The position numbers were made by a program, and so were the translations under genes. A stretch of DNA of 52,276 nucleotides. It comes from Lachnospiraceae bacterium (GTDB taxonomy: Bacteria; Bacillota; Clostridia; Lachnospirales; Lachnospiraceae). The notes beneath the pieces were generated by a model. It saw only the letters and a program-made list of their open reading frames with translations. It searched no databases and had not been told where the DNA came from. Positions 7,720-16,181 of this stretch are shown here, in pieces. The stretch is from positions 1-52,276 of the forward strand of contig SVEC01000006.1 of the NCBI GenBank assembly GCA_015057555.1, in the 5' to 3' direction. Positions within the stretch are counted from its first letter, which is position 1, and each line of letters opens with the position of its first letter.

Positions 7720-8571
7720 TTATTTTAAATAGCCCTTATGTACTATAAAGTCTACTGTATCAAAGTCTTCTACATCATGTGCGATAAACAGTGTTCCTAC
7801 ATCATCGCCATCTATGAGACAGTTTATAAGATTTAAATTAGATGCATCAAGTATTGCCATATCAGCACCTGAATCTACAGCAATTCTAGCTGCAGCAATC
7901 TTAGTAGACATACCACCGGTTCCGTAGCTTGTAACAGCGCCCTTAGCCATATTTTTAAGGTCCTCTGTAATCTCTGTAACTATTGAAAGCTTTACTGCAT
8001 CAGGATTCTTATGAGGATCATCTGTATAGAAACCATCTATATCTGTAAGTAATATAAGCAAATCAGCATTAATTAGATTTGCAACTATAGCAGAAAGTGT
8101 GTCGTTATCTCCGAACTCAATTTCCTCAGTGGCTACAGTATCATTTTCGTTTACAACAGGGATAACATCCTGCTGGAGCAGTTCATTTAAGGTATTTTCA
8201 GCATTTCTTCTTCGCTCCTCGTCAGTAATTGCATCAAAGGTAAGAAGAACCTGAGCTGCTAAGTGATTGTACTCCATAAAAAGCTTCTGGTACATCATCA
8301 TAAGCTGTCCTTGTCCTATCGCAGCACATGCCTGCTTAAGGGATACAGTTTTAGGCTTAGTTTTAAGTCCTAATGCCTGTGAGCCAACTCCTATGGCACC
8401 TGAAGATACAAGTACTACGTCCTTATCCTGATTTTTTAAATCGCAAATGATTCTAACCAGCTTCTCTAGCTTTCTAAAATCAATTCCACCAGTTTCTGCA
8501 TGAATAAGTGATGATGAACCTATTTTTATAACGATTTTCTTCTTGTCCTTAAGTAATTCTCTATGATTCAT
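7720..8571 (-). CDS. proB: Glutamate 5-kinase lacking a PUA domain
   Basis: First, ATP-dependent step of proline synthesis. The 283-aa protein holds only the amino-acid-kinase domain: IVIKIGSSSL at the N-terminus (phosphate loop), VSSGAIGVG, PVVNENDTVATEEIEFGDND in the middle (substrate site) and GTGGMSTKIAAA near the end. The usual C-terminal PUA domain of ~365-aa ProB enzymes is absent; the protein ends soon after the kinase fold, as in other short-form enzymes. I use ATG 8571 because AAAGG precedes it; the longer frame overlaps the upstream flavoprotein gene. It is co-transcribed with the flavoprotein gene upstream and proA downstream. Confidence 0.93.
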   Translation of the reverse strand: MNHRELLKDKKKIVIKIGSSSLIHAETGGIDFRKLEKLVRIICDLKNQDKDVVLVSSGAIGVGSQALGLKTKPKTVSLKQACAAIGQGQLMMMYQKLFMEYNHLAAQVLLTFDAITDEERRRNAENTLNELLQQDVIPVVNENDTVATEEIEFGDNDTLSAIVANLINADLLILLTDIDGFYTDDPHKNPDAVKLSIVTEITEDLKNMAKGAVTSYGTGGMSTKIAAARIAVDSGADMAILDASNLNLINCLIDGDDVGTLFIAHDVEDFDTVDFIVHKGYLK

Positions 8572-8603
8572 AATATAAAGCCTTTCTTTAAGTAGTATAT
8601 TTG

Positions 8604-10244
8604 TTATTCTTCTAATAAATATGTAGCACAAGCTTCAGCAACCTTGATTCCATCAACTGCTGCGGAAGTGATTCCACCGGCATATCCTGCACCCTCACCG
8701 CAAGGAAAAATTCCTTTTACAGAACTCATAAATGTATCATCTCTTATAATTCTTACGGGAGATGAGGTTCTCGACTCAATCCCAGATAATACACTATCCT
8801 CTCTGGCAAAGCCTGAAAGCTTACTGTCATAGTAAGAAATCCCTTCAATTATAGCATTATTTACATATACTGGCAAACAATTATTAATATTGCCAAGCAC
8901 ATAATTTCCCTTGATATTTGGCTTGATTTCACCTAATTTTTTTGTTGGTATATTGGCCTTAAAATCTTTAAAGGTTTGAACTGGAATGGCTCCATTTCCT
9001 TCTTTATAGGCTAATGCTTCGTATTTCTTCTGAAATTCAACTCCTGCAAGTACTCCGTATTCACCAAAGCCCTCACGTTCAAAGTCTTCCGGAGTAACGT
9101 TTACTACTATGGCGCTGTTAGAATTTACCTCATCTCGACCGTGATTACTCATGCCGTTAACAACAGATTGATTTTCATCAGAGGATGCATTAACTACAAA
9201 GCCTCCCGGACACATACAAAAGCTATATACACTTCTGCCCTCTGATGATCTAAAGGTCATCTTATAGTCTGCAGCAGGTAATCTGGATGCTTCAGAACTA
9301 GTTCCATACTGACTTTCGTCAATCATTTCTCTAGGATGCTCAATTCTTACACCTATGGCAAAAGCTTTTTGTTCCATAGGAAGCTGGTTTTCACAAAGCA
9401 TTTTAAATGTATCTCTTGCGCTATGACCTATGGCTAGAATTAAGGTATTTGTATTATATTTTTTAATTTCACCTGTAATAGAATTTTTTATATGTGCTGT
9501 ATAAATTGGTTTATCAGTAGAACATTTAATATTATAATCAATGAATAACGAATTAAAATTTATCTCTCCACCAAGATTTATAATCTCATGACGCATATTA
9601 ACAAGAACCTTTTTTAACTCATCTGTACCAATATGAGGTTTGTTTAGGTATTCTATATCTTCCGGTGCACCAAATGTTATAAAATCCTTTATAACAGCAT
9701 TAATACGGCCCATTTTGTCTTTTATTCCGGTATTTAATTTGCCATCTGAAAATGTTCCTGCACCACCTTCGCCAAAGGATACATTGCACTCAGGATTAAT
9801 GCTTTCACCATTCCAAAAGTTTTCTACAGCATTTGTTCGTTCTTCTACTTTCATTCCACGCTCAAAAATAATTGGTTTAAATCCCATACGTGCAAGGTAA
9901 AGTCCACAAAAATATCCTGCAGGACCAGCTCCTATTACAATAGGTCTTTCGGCATCTAAATGAATTAATTGATTTGGATTTGAATATGGAAGTTGATATA
10001 AACAATCTTTGGTTAACATAATATTATTATTGTCGCTAGATTTAGATAAAATCTTCTCTTGGTATTTTGCTTTAATATCAACAGTATAAATGTACATCAA
10101 ATCCTGTTTATTTCTTGCATCAATAGACTTTTTTACTATTCTCTCTATTGTAAATTCATTTGATTTGATAATTTTTTCAATTTTAGCTTTAATTGTTTCC
10201 TGATTATGTATTACAGGTACTTTGATTTGACTTATTCGTATCAT
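8604..10244 (-). CDS. FAD-dependent dehydrogenase (COG2509 type)
   Basis: 546-aa flavoprotein of the uncharacterised FAD-dependent dehydrogenase group. An N-terminal ~90-residue domain precedes the dinucleotide-binding motif VIGAGPAGYFCGLYLARMG. The family signatures SFGEGGAGTFSDGKLNTG and ERGMKVEERT follow, and the C-terminal PCGEGAGYAGGITSAAVDG closes the FAD site. No membrane segment is visible. The first four bases overlap the stop of the neighbouring flavoprotein gene (ATGA), so the two are translationally coupled. The substrate is unknown; family members are found throughout Firmicutes and Bacteroidetes. Confidence 0.9.
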   Translation of the reverse strand: MIRISQIKVPVIHNQETIKAKIEKIIKSNEFTIERIVKKSIDARNKQDLMYIYTVDIKAKYQEKILSKSSDNNNIMLTKDCLYQLPYSNPNQLIHLDAERPIVIGAGPAGYFCGLYLARMGFKPIIFERGMKVEERTNAVENFWNGESINPECNVSFGEGGAGTFSDGKLNTGIKDKMGRINAVIKDFITFGAPEDIEYLNKPHIGTDELKKVLVNMRHEIINLGGEINFNSLFIDYNIKCSTDKPIYTAHIKNSITGEIKKYNTNTLILAIGHSARDTFKMLCENQLPMEQKAFAIGVRIEHPREMIDESQYGTSSEASRLPAADYKMTFRSSEGRSVYSFCMCPGGFVVNASSDENQSVVNGMSNHGRDEVNSNSAIVVNVTPEDFEREGFGEYGVLAGVEFQKKYEALAYKEGNGAIPVQTFKDFKANIPTKKLGEIKPNIKGNYVLGNINNCLPVYVNNAIIEGISYYDSKLSGFAREDSVLSGIESRTSSPVRIIRDDTFMSSVKGIFPCGEGAGYAGGITSAAVDGIKVAEACATYLLEE

Positions 10245-11488
10245 ACTATGCTCTTTCCTGCTTTATATCCGGTAAGCATGGCAAAGGTTAAATTATATCC
10301 ACCACAAATACCATCAATATCAAGTAATTCTCCTACTATATAAACGCCTTTAGTAATTTTTGATTCCATATTAAAAGGATTGATATCGTTAATATCTACA
10401 CCACCGGCTGTTACCTGAGCCTGTTCCATGTCATATAAATCATGGATGCTAAATTCCATAGAACTTAAGGTATTGGCCATAGATTTAAGCTTAATTATAG
10501 AAGTATCCTTTGCTAATTGTTTACAATCAATATTATGTAATGAACAAACATAGATAGCAATTTTGTCATTTACATATCCATTTAACAAACCTAATATGGT
10601 TCTATTTTTTAGATTATTAGATTCTATGTCTTTTATTAATAGGTTATAGCTATTTTCCTTCGGATAATCTAAAAATGAAATAATAAGTTTTGGATTATTG
10701 TTTTTAGTTAGTAGCTTACCAATCTTAGAGGATAATTCAAATATACATATTCCTGACAATCCCTGTTTAGAAAATTGTAATTCTCCATAGCTTGTAGCAA
10801 TAGTTTTATTATTAGAAGATAATAATGATATTTTTGCATTAGCACGTACTCCTGCAAGTTGATTTGTATCTTCTTTTACGTATATTCCACAAAGGCTTGG
10901 ACGAGGCTTGATTATTTTATGACCAAATTCATTTGCTAGCTTATATCCAGAATCGGTTCCACCTAATGACTTATACGCCAGACCACCATTTGCAAGGGCT
11001 ATTTGAGCAGCCTTAAAGGCCTCATTTTCGCATTTAATTGTAAAACTTGGATATTTGCCTTCTATGGACAAAACTTCTGTATTTAAGCGTATCTCCACTT
11101 TTAATTCATTTAATGCATCAATCATTGCCCAGACCACCGAGGATGCCTGAGCAGAGCTTGGATATATGTAGTTGTTGTCATCAATTGAATTTATCCCAAT
11201 AGAGTTAGTGAAATCAATTAATTGATTATATGGTAAACTGTTATTGTAGGCGTTTTCCAATGCCTGGTTTATAAAATTCTCATAGTTATCTGATGAACTA
11301 GAATTATAATGTAACTTACTGTCGAAACAGGTGTTTGTTAAATTACATTTTCCATTACCAGTTGCATATAGTTTTTTTCCTAATTTATTATTTTTATCAA
11401 TTAATAATACTTTTTTACCATTTCTACCGGCAGCTATGGCACAGCTCATTCCTGCGGCGCCACCACCAATTATACATAAATCGTACAT
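10241..11488 (-). CDS. HI0933/BaiN-family flavoprotein
   Basis: 415-aa NAD(P)/FAD-dependent oxidoreductase of the HI0933 family. It has the N-terminal GGGAAGMSCAIAAGRNGKKVLLIDK dinucleotide fold (GxGxxG variant GGGAAG), the family hallmark KLGKKLYATGNGKCNLTN, a central inserted domain and the C-terminal GGVDINDINPFNMESKI and GELLDIDGICGGYNLTFA motifs. Some gut-clostridial members were named BaiN for a proposed role in bile-acid dehydroxylation, but the fold is widespread and no other bai gene is present, so that function should not be assumed. The ribosome-binding site GGAG overlaps the end of a possible 31-aa frame just upstream. Confidence 0.9.
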   Translation of the reverse strand: MYDLCIIGGGAAGMSCAIAAGRNGKKVLLIDKNNKLGKKLYATGNGKCNLTNTCFDSKLHYNSSSSDNYENFINQALENAYNNSLPYNQLIDFTNSIGINSIDDNNYIYPSSAQASSVVWAMIDALNELKVEIRLNTEVLSIEGKYPSFTIKCENEAFKAAQIALANGGLAYKSLGGTDSGYKLANEFGHKIIKPRPSLCGIYVKEDTNQLAGVRANAKISLLSSNNKTIATSYGELQFSKQGLSGICIFELSSKIGKLLTKNNNPKLIISFLDYPKENSYNLLIKDIESNNLKNRTILGLLNGYVNDKIAIYVCSLHNIDCKQLAKDTSIIKLKSMANTLSSMEFSIHDLYDMEQAQVTAGGVDINDINPFNMESKITKGVYIVGELLDIDGICGGYNLTFAMLTGYKAGKSIV

Positions 11489-11497
11489 ATGCTCTCC

Positions 11498-11593
11498 TTA
11501 CAAAAGGTTGTTTTCAAAAATATATTGAAATATATTAAAGGTAACTAAGAATAAACAAATATAAAATAATAAATATAAAAATAATTTCTTCAA
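11498..11593 (-). CDS. Possible 31-aa hydrophobic peptide with TTG start
   Basis: Short frame starting at TTG 11593, 8 bp after GGGAGG, and encoding one hydrophobic segment (KKLFLYLLFYICLFLVTF) with a basic N-terminus and the C-terminal IFENNLL. Its stop codon TAA abuts the ribosome-binding site of the downstream flavoprotein, as in coupled genes. However, the ribosome-binding site and start lie in the loop and 3' arm of a hairpin that also looks like a terminator, so it may be fortuitous. Not recognised as a known family. Confidence 0.35.
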   Translation of the reverse strand: MKKLFLYLLFYICLFLVTFNIFQYIFENNLL

Positions 11594-11620
11594 GGCTCAT
11601 TCCTCCCTGAAGAAATTATT
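11577..11620 (-). terminator. Hairpin terminator or translation-masking stem after the DUF3048 gene
   Basis: AATAATTTCTTCA at 11580-11592 pairs with TGAAGAAATTATT at 11608-11620 (13 bp, one side followed by a T-rich run on the minus strand). It lies 16 bp after the lipoprotein stop codon. The loop holds GGGAGG, the ribosome-binding site of the candidate 31-aa frame. Confidence 0.6.
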
Positions 11621-11636
11621 CTCATTATTATGATTT

Positions 11637-12725
11637 TTATTCAAATGTAACATAACCAGTTGATTTTGGAATTACATCAACAAAGCTTTGGCCTGGATTA
11701 AATTTTAGTGGTTTACCAGCTTCATCATAGTATCTAACTTTAGCATTTTCGTATTTCCAAGTTAAAGGCACATAAGAACCATTTGAAACGAAATAGCCCT
11801 CACCACCATCAGACCACTCGATATCATATAATCCGTCACCTATATCATAATAATTAGCTGTCATAATTATTACATTCTTGTAAGCAAGCTGCTCTCCTGT
11901 TTGATCATCAATCTGGGCTTCACCATATTGGAATCTCTTATATGTTTTTGATGAAGCATCATACTCAAACCATGGAGTATAATAATCACTAAATGCTACT
12001 GTGAATTTATTTGCGGAACTACCCTTTAAGTCAGTATCTTCTGCGTTAAAATATAATGTTCTTTCGTAGTTTCCGTCATAGGTTCTTCCATATCCCATAT
12101 AGTCAATTCCGGCATTAAGCATTTCTGTATTTGTATAAACATTATGTGGTTCATAACGAGATGTATCTCTATAAAATACAATAGAACCTTCTCCTGAAAC
12201 ACCGTTAAGATTAGCAACATATTCATGCGCTATTATTTCATGTGCTTTATTTGACCAACCATAATGAGTATATATACCACCTAAGTTTTGAGCCATACGA
12301 ATATAATAAGGACGAGCACTTCTTACAGGTCCCAGCTTTTCTATGTTAGAATAATCCTTAAATACACAAAGATAACGAGTAATACCACCTTCAACCATCA
12401 TTTCGTATGTAATGTCAGCCTGTGATATACCAGACTGAGGCATAGCATCAATAATGTTGTTTATCATAATACAAATAGGTCTATGATTCTCAAGTGATTC
12501 GTCAATCCATTCACCGGTTAATTCACTTTGAACATATCCTTCTTTTGTAATTACTGATAAACTTGATGGGTTAGCAATAGTATCCTCTGTTTCTATATTT
12601 ATAACAGCTTCTGTAGTAGTATCCTCAGAAGCCTTATCTTTTTTGTCTTTTCCACAACCAACTAACAAAGTCATAGACAATGCTAAAGTTGTTATTACTA
12701 ATTTAGTGTATTTCTTTTTTATCAT
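11637..12725 (-). CDS. DUF3048 (YerB-like) lipoprotein
   Basis: 362-aa predicted surface lipoprotein. A basic start (MIKKKYTK), a hydrophobic segment and the lipobox LLVGC (Cys near residue 24) give a type II signal peptide; an acidic Thr-rich linker follows. The DUF3048 domain is recognised by ENHRPICIMINNIIDAMPQSG, EGGITRYLCVF and GPVRSARPYYI, and the C-terminal part GYVTFE ends the YerB fold. Function is unknown; Bacillus YerB is the named relative. It overlaps ybeY by 23 bp and is therefore in the same operon. A hairpin terminator follows it. Confidence 0.9.
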   Translation of the reverse strand: MIKKKYTKLVITTLALSMTLLVGCGKDKKDKASEDTTTEAVINIETEDTIANPSSLSVITKEGYVQSELTGEWIDESLENHRPICIMINNIIDAMPQSGISQADITYEMMVEGGITRYLCVFKDYSNIEKLGPVRSARPYYIRMAQNLGGIYTHYGWSNKAHEIIAHEYVANLNGVSGEGSIVFYRDTSRYEPHNVYTNTEMLNAGIDYMGYGRTYDGNYERTLYFNAEDTDLKGSSANKFTVAFSDYYTPWFEYDASSKTYKRFQYGEAQIDDQTGEQLAYKNVIIMTANYYDIGDGLYDIEWSDGGEGYFVSNGSYVPLTWKYENAKVRYYDEAGKPLKFNPGQSFVDVIPKSTGYVTFE

Positions 12726-13221
12726 CTCTGGTGTATCCTTTCTTAGTTAATATTTCTTCTTGTTTCTCTTCCATGATGATACGTTCTTCATCATCAATAT
12801 GATCATAACCAAAAAGATGTAACATACTATGTGCAGTTAAAAATGCAGTTTCTCTTCTTTTTGTGTGTCCATACTCCTGGGCTTGAGATACAATACGGTC
12901 AATATTTAGAATTATATCTCCTAGAATTAACTCACCTGTATCTTGATTAAAGTAATCTATAGGGTTGTCCTCAAGATTATAAAAATCACCAATATTTACA
13001 AATTCACACATAGGAAAAGATAATACATCTGTTGGAGCATCTATACCCCTGTGCATATTATTTATCTCTTTGATACCATCATTATCTGTGAAGAATACGT
13101 TTACTTCGCATTCATAAGGACATTTCATATAATCTATAGAAGCATTAATTATATCTTCTACTATGACCTCATATTCCCTAGGTATTTCAGTACTTAATTC
13201 ATTTTCAATATAAATACTCAT
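12703..13221 (-). CDS. ybeY: Endoribonuclease YbeY / rRNA maturation factor
   Basis: Metal-dependent RNase that acts in 16S rRNA 3'-end maturation and 70S quality control. The zinc-binding motif HxxxHxxxxxH is seen as HSMLHLFGYDH near residues 136-146, preceded by the conserved MHRGIDAPTDVLSFP and LGDIILN. Length 172 aa is normal. It follows phoH (48 bp) and overlaps the DUF3048 gene. Bacillus has the same phoH-ybeY neighbourhood, although there yqfF (HD-domain) lies between; that gene is absent here. Confidence 0.95.
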   Translation of the reverse strand: MSIYIENELSTEIPREYEVIVEDIINASIDYMKCPYECEVNVFFTDNDGIKEINNMHRGIDAPTDVLSFPMCEFVNIGDFYNLEDNPIDYFNQDTGELILGDIILNIDRIVSQAQEYGHTKRRETAFLTAHSMLHLFGYDHIDDEERIIMEEKQEEILTKKGYTRDDKKEIH

Positions 13222-13269
13222 CCTAAATCACCCTTTTGAATTATACAACATTTACAAGTTATTATCAAG

Positions 13270-14310
13270 TTATCCCTGCTTCCTTTTGCTGGTAGCGGAT
13301 TTTTTTGTTTTAGACATATTATCCTTAGTTGTCAGCTTGTCTTTTGTCCTGCTTTGTTTTTCTTCATAAGCTTCATAAGCACTGACGATTTTTTGAACCA
13401 AAGGATGTCTGACAACATCATCACTAGAGAATTGTACAATAGAGATATCATCAATTTTATTTAGTACCTTAAGGGCTACTTCTAATCCTGATTGTGCATC
13501 CTTAGGTAAATCCTTTTGAGAAAGGTCTCCGGTTATAATTGCTTTTGAACCGAAGCCTATACGAGTTAAAAACATTTTCATCTGTGCTGGAGTAGTATTT
13601 TGTGCTTCGTCTAGTACAATATAAGCATTATCTAGCGTTCTACCACGCATATAAGCTAGTGGAGCTACCTCTATAAGTCCTTTTTCCATATTCTTTAGAA
13701 AAGATTCTGCTCCCATTATCTCATAAAGTGCATCATACAGAGGCCTAAGGTATGGATCTACCTTGCTTTGTAAATCGCCAGGAAGGAATCCTAATTTTTC
13801 TCCAGCCTCAATGGCTGGTCTTGTTAGGATTATTCTATTTACCTCGTTATTCTTAAATGCAGTGATTGCTTTAGCCATAGCTAGATATGTTTTTCCTGTA
13901 CCTGCAGGTCCAACACCAAATACAATCATGTTATTATCTATTGCATCTAAATATTTCTTTTGACCTAAGGTTTTAGCTTTTACTGGTTTTCCATTAATGG
14001 TATGACAAACAGTATCTTTATCAAGTTCTGTTACGATTTTTTCATTACCAGTCTTCGATAATGAAACTGCATAATTTATGTTTTGGTCAGAAATAATATT
14101 TCCGGTTTTTGAGAGGTTAATCATTTGTTCTATAACTGAAATTGCCATTTTAACATTATCCTCTTCACCGGCAATTTTTAAGTTGTCACCTCTTAATACA
14201 ATTGTTACATGATAAGCTTTTTCTATGTTTTTTATATTTCTATCAAATTGTCCAAAGATATTTTGTATGTGTTCGTTTGGAATTGAAATGTTTTCGGAAA
14301 ATGAACTCAT
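13270..14310 (-). CDS. phoH: PhoH-like ATPase
   Basis: 346-aa PhoH/PhoL family P-loop ATPase with an N-terminal KH-like segment (KNIEKAYHVTIVLRGDNLKIAG) and Walker A GPAGTGKTYLA near residues 136-146. Walker B lies in AYIVLDEAQNTTP, and IITGDLSQKDLP carries the DEAD-helicase-like motif III. Proteins of this type are thought to act with YbeY in RNA processing, and ybeY is next to it. The basic C-terminal tail (SKTKKSATSKRKQG) is lineage-variable. GGAG precedes the ATG; the gene follows yqfD by 5 bp. Confidence 0.93.
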   Translation of the reverse strand: MSSFSENISIPNEHIQNIFGQFDRNIKNIEKAYHVTIVLRGDNLKIAGEEDNVKMAISVIEQMINLSKTGNIISDQNINYAVSLSKTGNEKIVTELDKDTVCHTINGKPVKAKTLGQKKYLDAIDNNMIVFGVGPAGTGKTYLAMAKAITAFKNNEVNRIILTRPAIEAGEKLGFLPGDLQSKVDPYLRPLYDALYEIMGAESFLKNMEKGLIEVAPLAYMRGRTLDNAYIVLDEAQNTTPAQMKMFLTRIGFGSKAIITGDLSQKDLPKDAQSGLEVALKVLNKIDDISIVQFSSDDVVRHPLVQKIVSAYEAYEEKQSRTKDKLTTKDNMSKTKKSATSKRKQG

Positions 14311-14315
14311 TTATA

Positions 14316-15518
14316 TTATTCTCCTTCTTGGGTTACTTCGATATCACAAGGAATGCCAATAACCTCTTTGCATTTGATTATACCAGAGGCAATACATTCA
14401 TCATTAACAATAGTTATTTTAACATTATTTTCAAGGATTGACACCCCTTTTTTCTTTAAATTTTCAATATATGATAAAAGTCTTTTATTTGCAATATCAT
14501 AAGCTTCTTCTGGTGTGTATTTTATGTTTGTCAAATTGTATTCCTTATAACAATTAGTAGTATAACCTATTGGTAGAAATAAATTTTCAAATATGGAAAA
14601 TGTTTTAGTTGTTGATATTTTGTCGTAGGATTTTAACTTATTATTTGAAGGTATGTGAATAATTGAATTTATAATATTTAAGTCAAACGATTTCTTTGTT
14701 TTTCCAGTATATACTTTTTTTGTGTTTTCTATAGGAAATGTATCATTGTAGTTATAATCTACAATTCCAATAACTGTGCCCTGTGCTGTTGTATATGTTG
14801 TTTCTATTAGCTCATCATATTCATTTGATATATTTACTACACCGGTAATTAGAATATCATTCTTTTTTACCTGGTCACCATTAGAAACTATTTTCTTACC
14901 TTTGTTTGTAATTACTTCAGTGATTATAGCATCCTTATAGGCAATTATATTACATGGTTTTTCTGTCTCTATAGGTTTATCGTTTGGTATAGATTCATTT
15001 ATGTGAACAATTAAATTAGTCCCTCTTATTTCACAGCTTATCCACGCTATATTATTAAATCGTTCTCGTAACTCTTTTTCTAATTTATTGCAGTTGATTT
15101 TAGATTTTTTATAACCGATTGGTATATAATCAGCATTTATTATTTTTATTATTTCTTCTTTTGTATATATATCGTTTCCAATAATTGATACTTTCCATAT
15201 AAAATTGGAAAATATAAATATTGAAATAACACAAAGCAAGATACATATTGCAAAGATTTTTCTTTTTTTGTATTTATAAAAGAAATTTGGTAAACCTGAT
15301 TTGTTAAGGATTGTAATCTTTGATTTGATTTTATTATTGAAATATAATATCTTTTTATAATCCTTCATATTTACGGTAAATATATAACCATCTTCTATCG
15401 TTTTTAGATTGCGTATACTTATATCATTTCTTTTGCATAAATTAAGCAATCTATCAGAACCCCATCCAGTGTTTTCAATTGTTATCTCTCCCTGGAGCCA
15501 TATTTTTATATTAATCAT
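14316..15518 (-). CDS. yqfD: Sporulation protein YqfD
   Basis: About 400-aa protein of the YqfD family (stage IV sporulation), homologous in its N-terminal part to Bacillus YqfD. It has an N-terminal soluble segment with GEITIENTGWGSDRLLNLC, one membrane span near residues 90-112 (FAICILLCVISIFIFSNFI) and a large extracytoplasmic region with EIRGTNLIVHINES. I start at ATG 15518 rather than 15536, because the latter would have its ribosome-binding site inside the coding frame: GGAGG is 11 bp before 15518. That start overlaps the yqfC stop by 8 bp, so the two are coupled. Its presence suggests a spore-forming ancestor or organism. Confidence 0.88.
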   Translation of the reverse strand: MINIKIWLQGEITIENTGWGSDRLLNLCKRNDISIRNLKTIEDGYIFTVNMKDYKKILYFNNKIKSKITILNKSGLPNFFYKYKKRKIFAICILLCVISIFIFSNFIWKVSIIGNDIYTKEEIIKIINADYIPIGYKKSKINCNKLEKELRERFNNIAWISCEIRGTNLIVHINESIPNDKPIETEKPCNIIAYKDAIITEVITNKGKKIVSNGDQVKKNDILITGVVNISNEYDELIETTYTTAQGTVIGIVDYNYNDTFPIENTKKVYTGKTKKSFDLNIINSIIHIPSNNKLKSYDKISTTKTFSIFENLFLPIGYTTNCYKEYNLTNIKYTPEEAYDIANKRLLSYIENLKKKGVSILENNVKITIVNDECIASGIIKCKEVIGIPCDIEVTQEGE

Positions 15519-15735
15519 ATAATACATTTCCTCCATTATAATATTTGATTATATTAATATCACCTGATATTTTTAAGCTATATTTGTTGTAGGAATCTAT
15601 TTGAAGTTCTGATCCTTCTATTGAAATATTGATTTTTTTGCAACATACCATGATTAATTTGTCATCAAAATATTCTATGTTTTTATAATCCTCAATGTAT
15701 ATTGTATTATTTGATAAGATTACAGATTTAGTCAT
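15511..15735 (-). CDS. yqfC: Sporulation protein YqfC (YabP/YqfC family)
   Basis: 74-aa YabP/YqfC-family protein, short and beta-rich. The family pattern of an N-terminal hydrophobic strand (ILSNNTIYIED), a central CKKINISIEGSEL and the C-terminal SLKISGDINIIKYY is visible. In Bacillus the gene precedes yqfD and is expressed in the mother cell; the same order is kept here. It lies between the rpsU terminator and yqfD. I could not identify a convincing sporulation-sigma promoter in the ~50-bp gap, so its transcription is unresolved. Confidence 0.85.
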   Translation of the reverse strand: MTKSVILSNNTIYIEDYKNIEYFDDKLIMVCCKKINISIEGSELQIDSYNKYSLKISGDINIIKYYNGGNVLYD

Positions 15736-15786
15736 GTTTATTTTCCGTTTTTATTTAGTTTATTCAAGAAAATTATAATTTAGGAC

Positions 15787-15820
15787 AAAAAAAGAACTAC
15801 TAATAATCTAGTAGTTCTTT
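15787..15820 (-). terminator. Terminator after rpsU
   Basis: AAAGAACTAC (15791-15800) and GTAGTTCTTT (15811-15820) form a perfect 10-bp stem with a 10-nt loop; on the minus strand a run of T follows. Confidence 0.85.
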
Positions 15821-15836
15821 TATATAATCTTAAAAA

Positions 15837-16013
15837 TTACTTAAACTTACGCTTTCTAGCAGCCTCTGACTTTTTCTTACGCTTTACGCTTGGCTTCTCG
15901 TAATGCTCTCTCTTACGAATCTCCTGCTGAATACCAGCCTTAGCACAGTTTCTCTTAAATCTTCTAAGAGCGCTATCCAAAGTCTCATTCTCTTTAACTA
16001 TTACGTTTGACAT
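15837..16013 (-). CDS. rpsU: 30S ribosomal protein S21
   Basis: 58-aa ribosomal protein S21, too short for the usual gene callers' length cut-offs. The translation begins [20 protein letters not shown] and ends with the basic tail [13 protein letters not shown]. It has a promoter at 16100-16127, a long leader and its own hairpin terminator, so it is monocistronic. In Bacillus rpsU is followed by yqeY; here yqeY is missing and yqfC follows. Confidence 0.95.
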   Translation of the reverse strand: MSNVIVKENETLDSALRRFKRNCAKAGIQQEIRKREHYEKPSVKRKKKSEAARKRKFK

Positions 16014-16068
16014 ACTATCCTCAACCTCCCTCCAGTTGCGAAATATCTAATTACGTGCTATACAACTG

Positions 16069-16086
16069 TTTGGGTTTACCTCCAAA
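16069..16086 (-). promoter_or_regulatory. Small hairpin in the rpsU leader exposing a GGAGG
   Basis: In the minus-strand leader, TTTGG and CCAAA pair around a loop holding GGAGGTAAAC, about 55 nt before the rpsU start, where a second GGAGG site lies at the proper distance. The upstream GGAGG has no start codon at a useful spacing, so it may be a decoy or an autoregulatory element. Speculative. Confidence 0.3.
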
Positions 16087-16099
16087 TCGCACATCAATT

Positions 16100-16127
16100 A
16101 TTATAACACATATAAATTATTCGTCAA
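16100..16127 (-). promoter_or_regulatory. Promoter of rpsU
   Basis: TTGACG (16122-16127), a 16-bp spacer and TATAAT (16100-16105) on the minus strand. The transcript would start near 16093, giving a leader of about 80 nt. Confidence 0.75.
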
Positions 16128-16181
16128 CAAAAAAATGAAATTAATTACATTTTTTACCAGATTATGTATTGAAAGTATGAT

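Noticed and set aside
11532..11600. 21-aa frame starting at the ATG next to GGGAGG
   Set aside because: The spacing between GGAGG and this ATG is only one base, too close for initiation.
15736..15786. Sporulation-sigma promoter for yqfC
   Set aside because: I could not match a convincing sigma-E or sigma-G -35/-10 pair in this short AT-rich gap.
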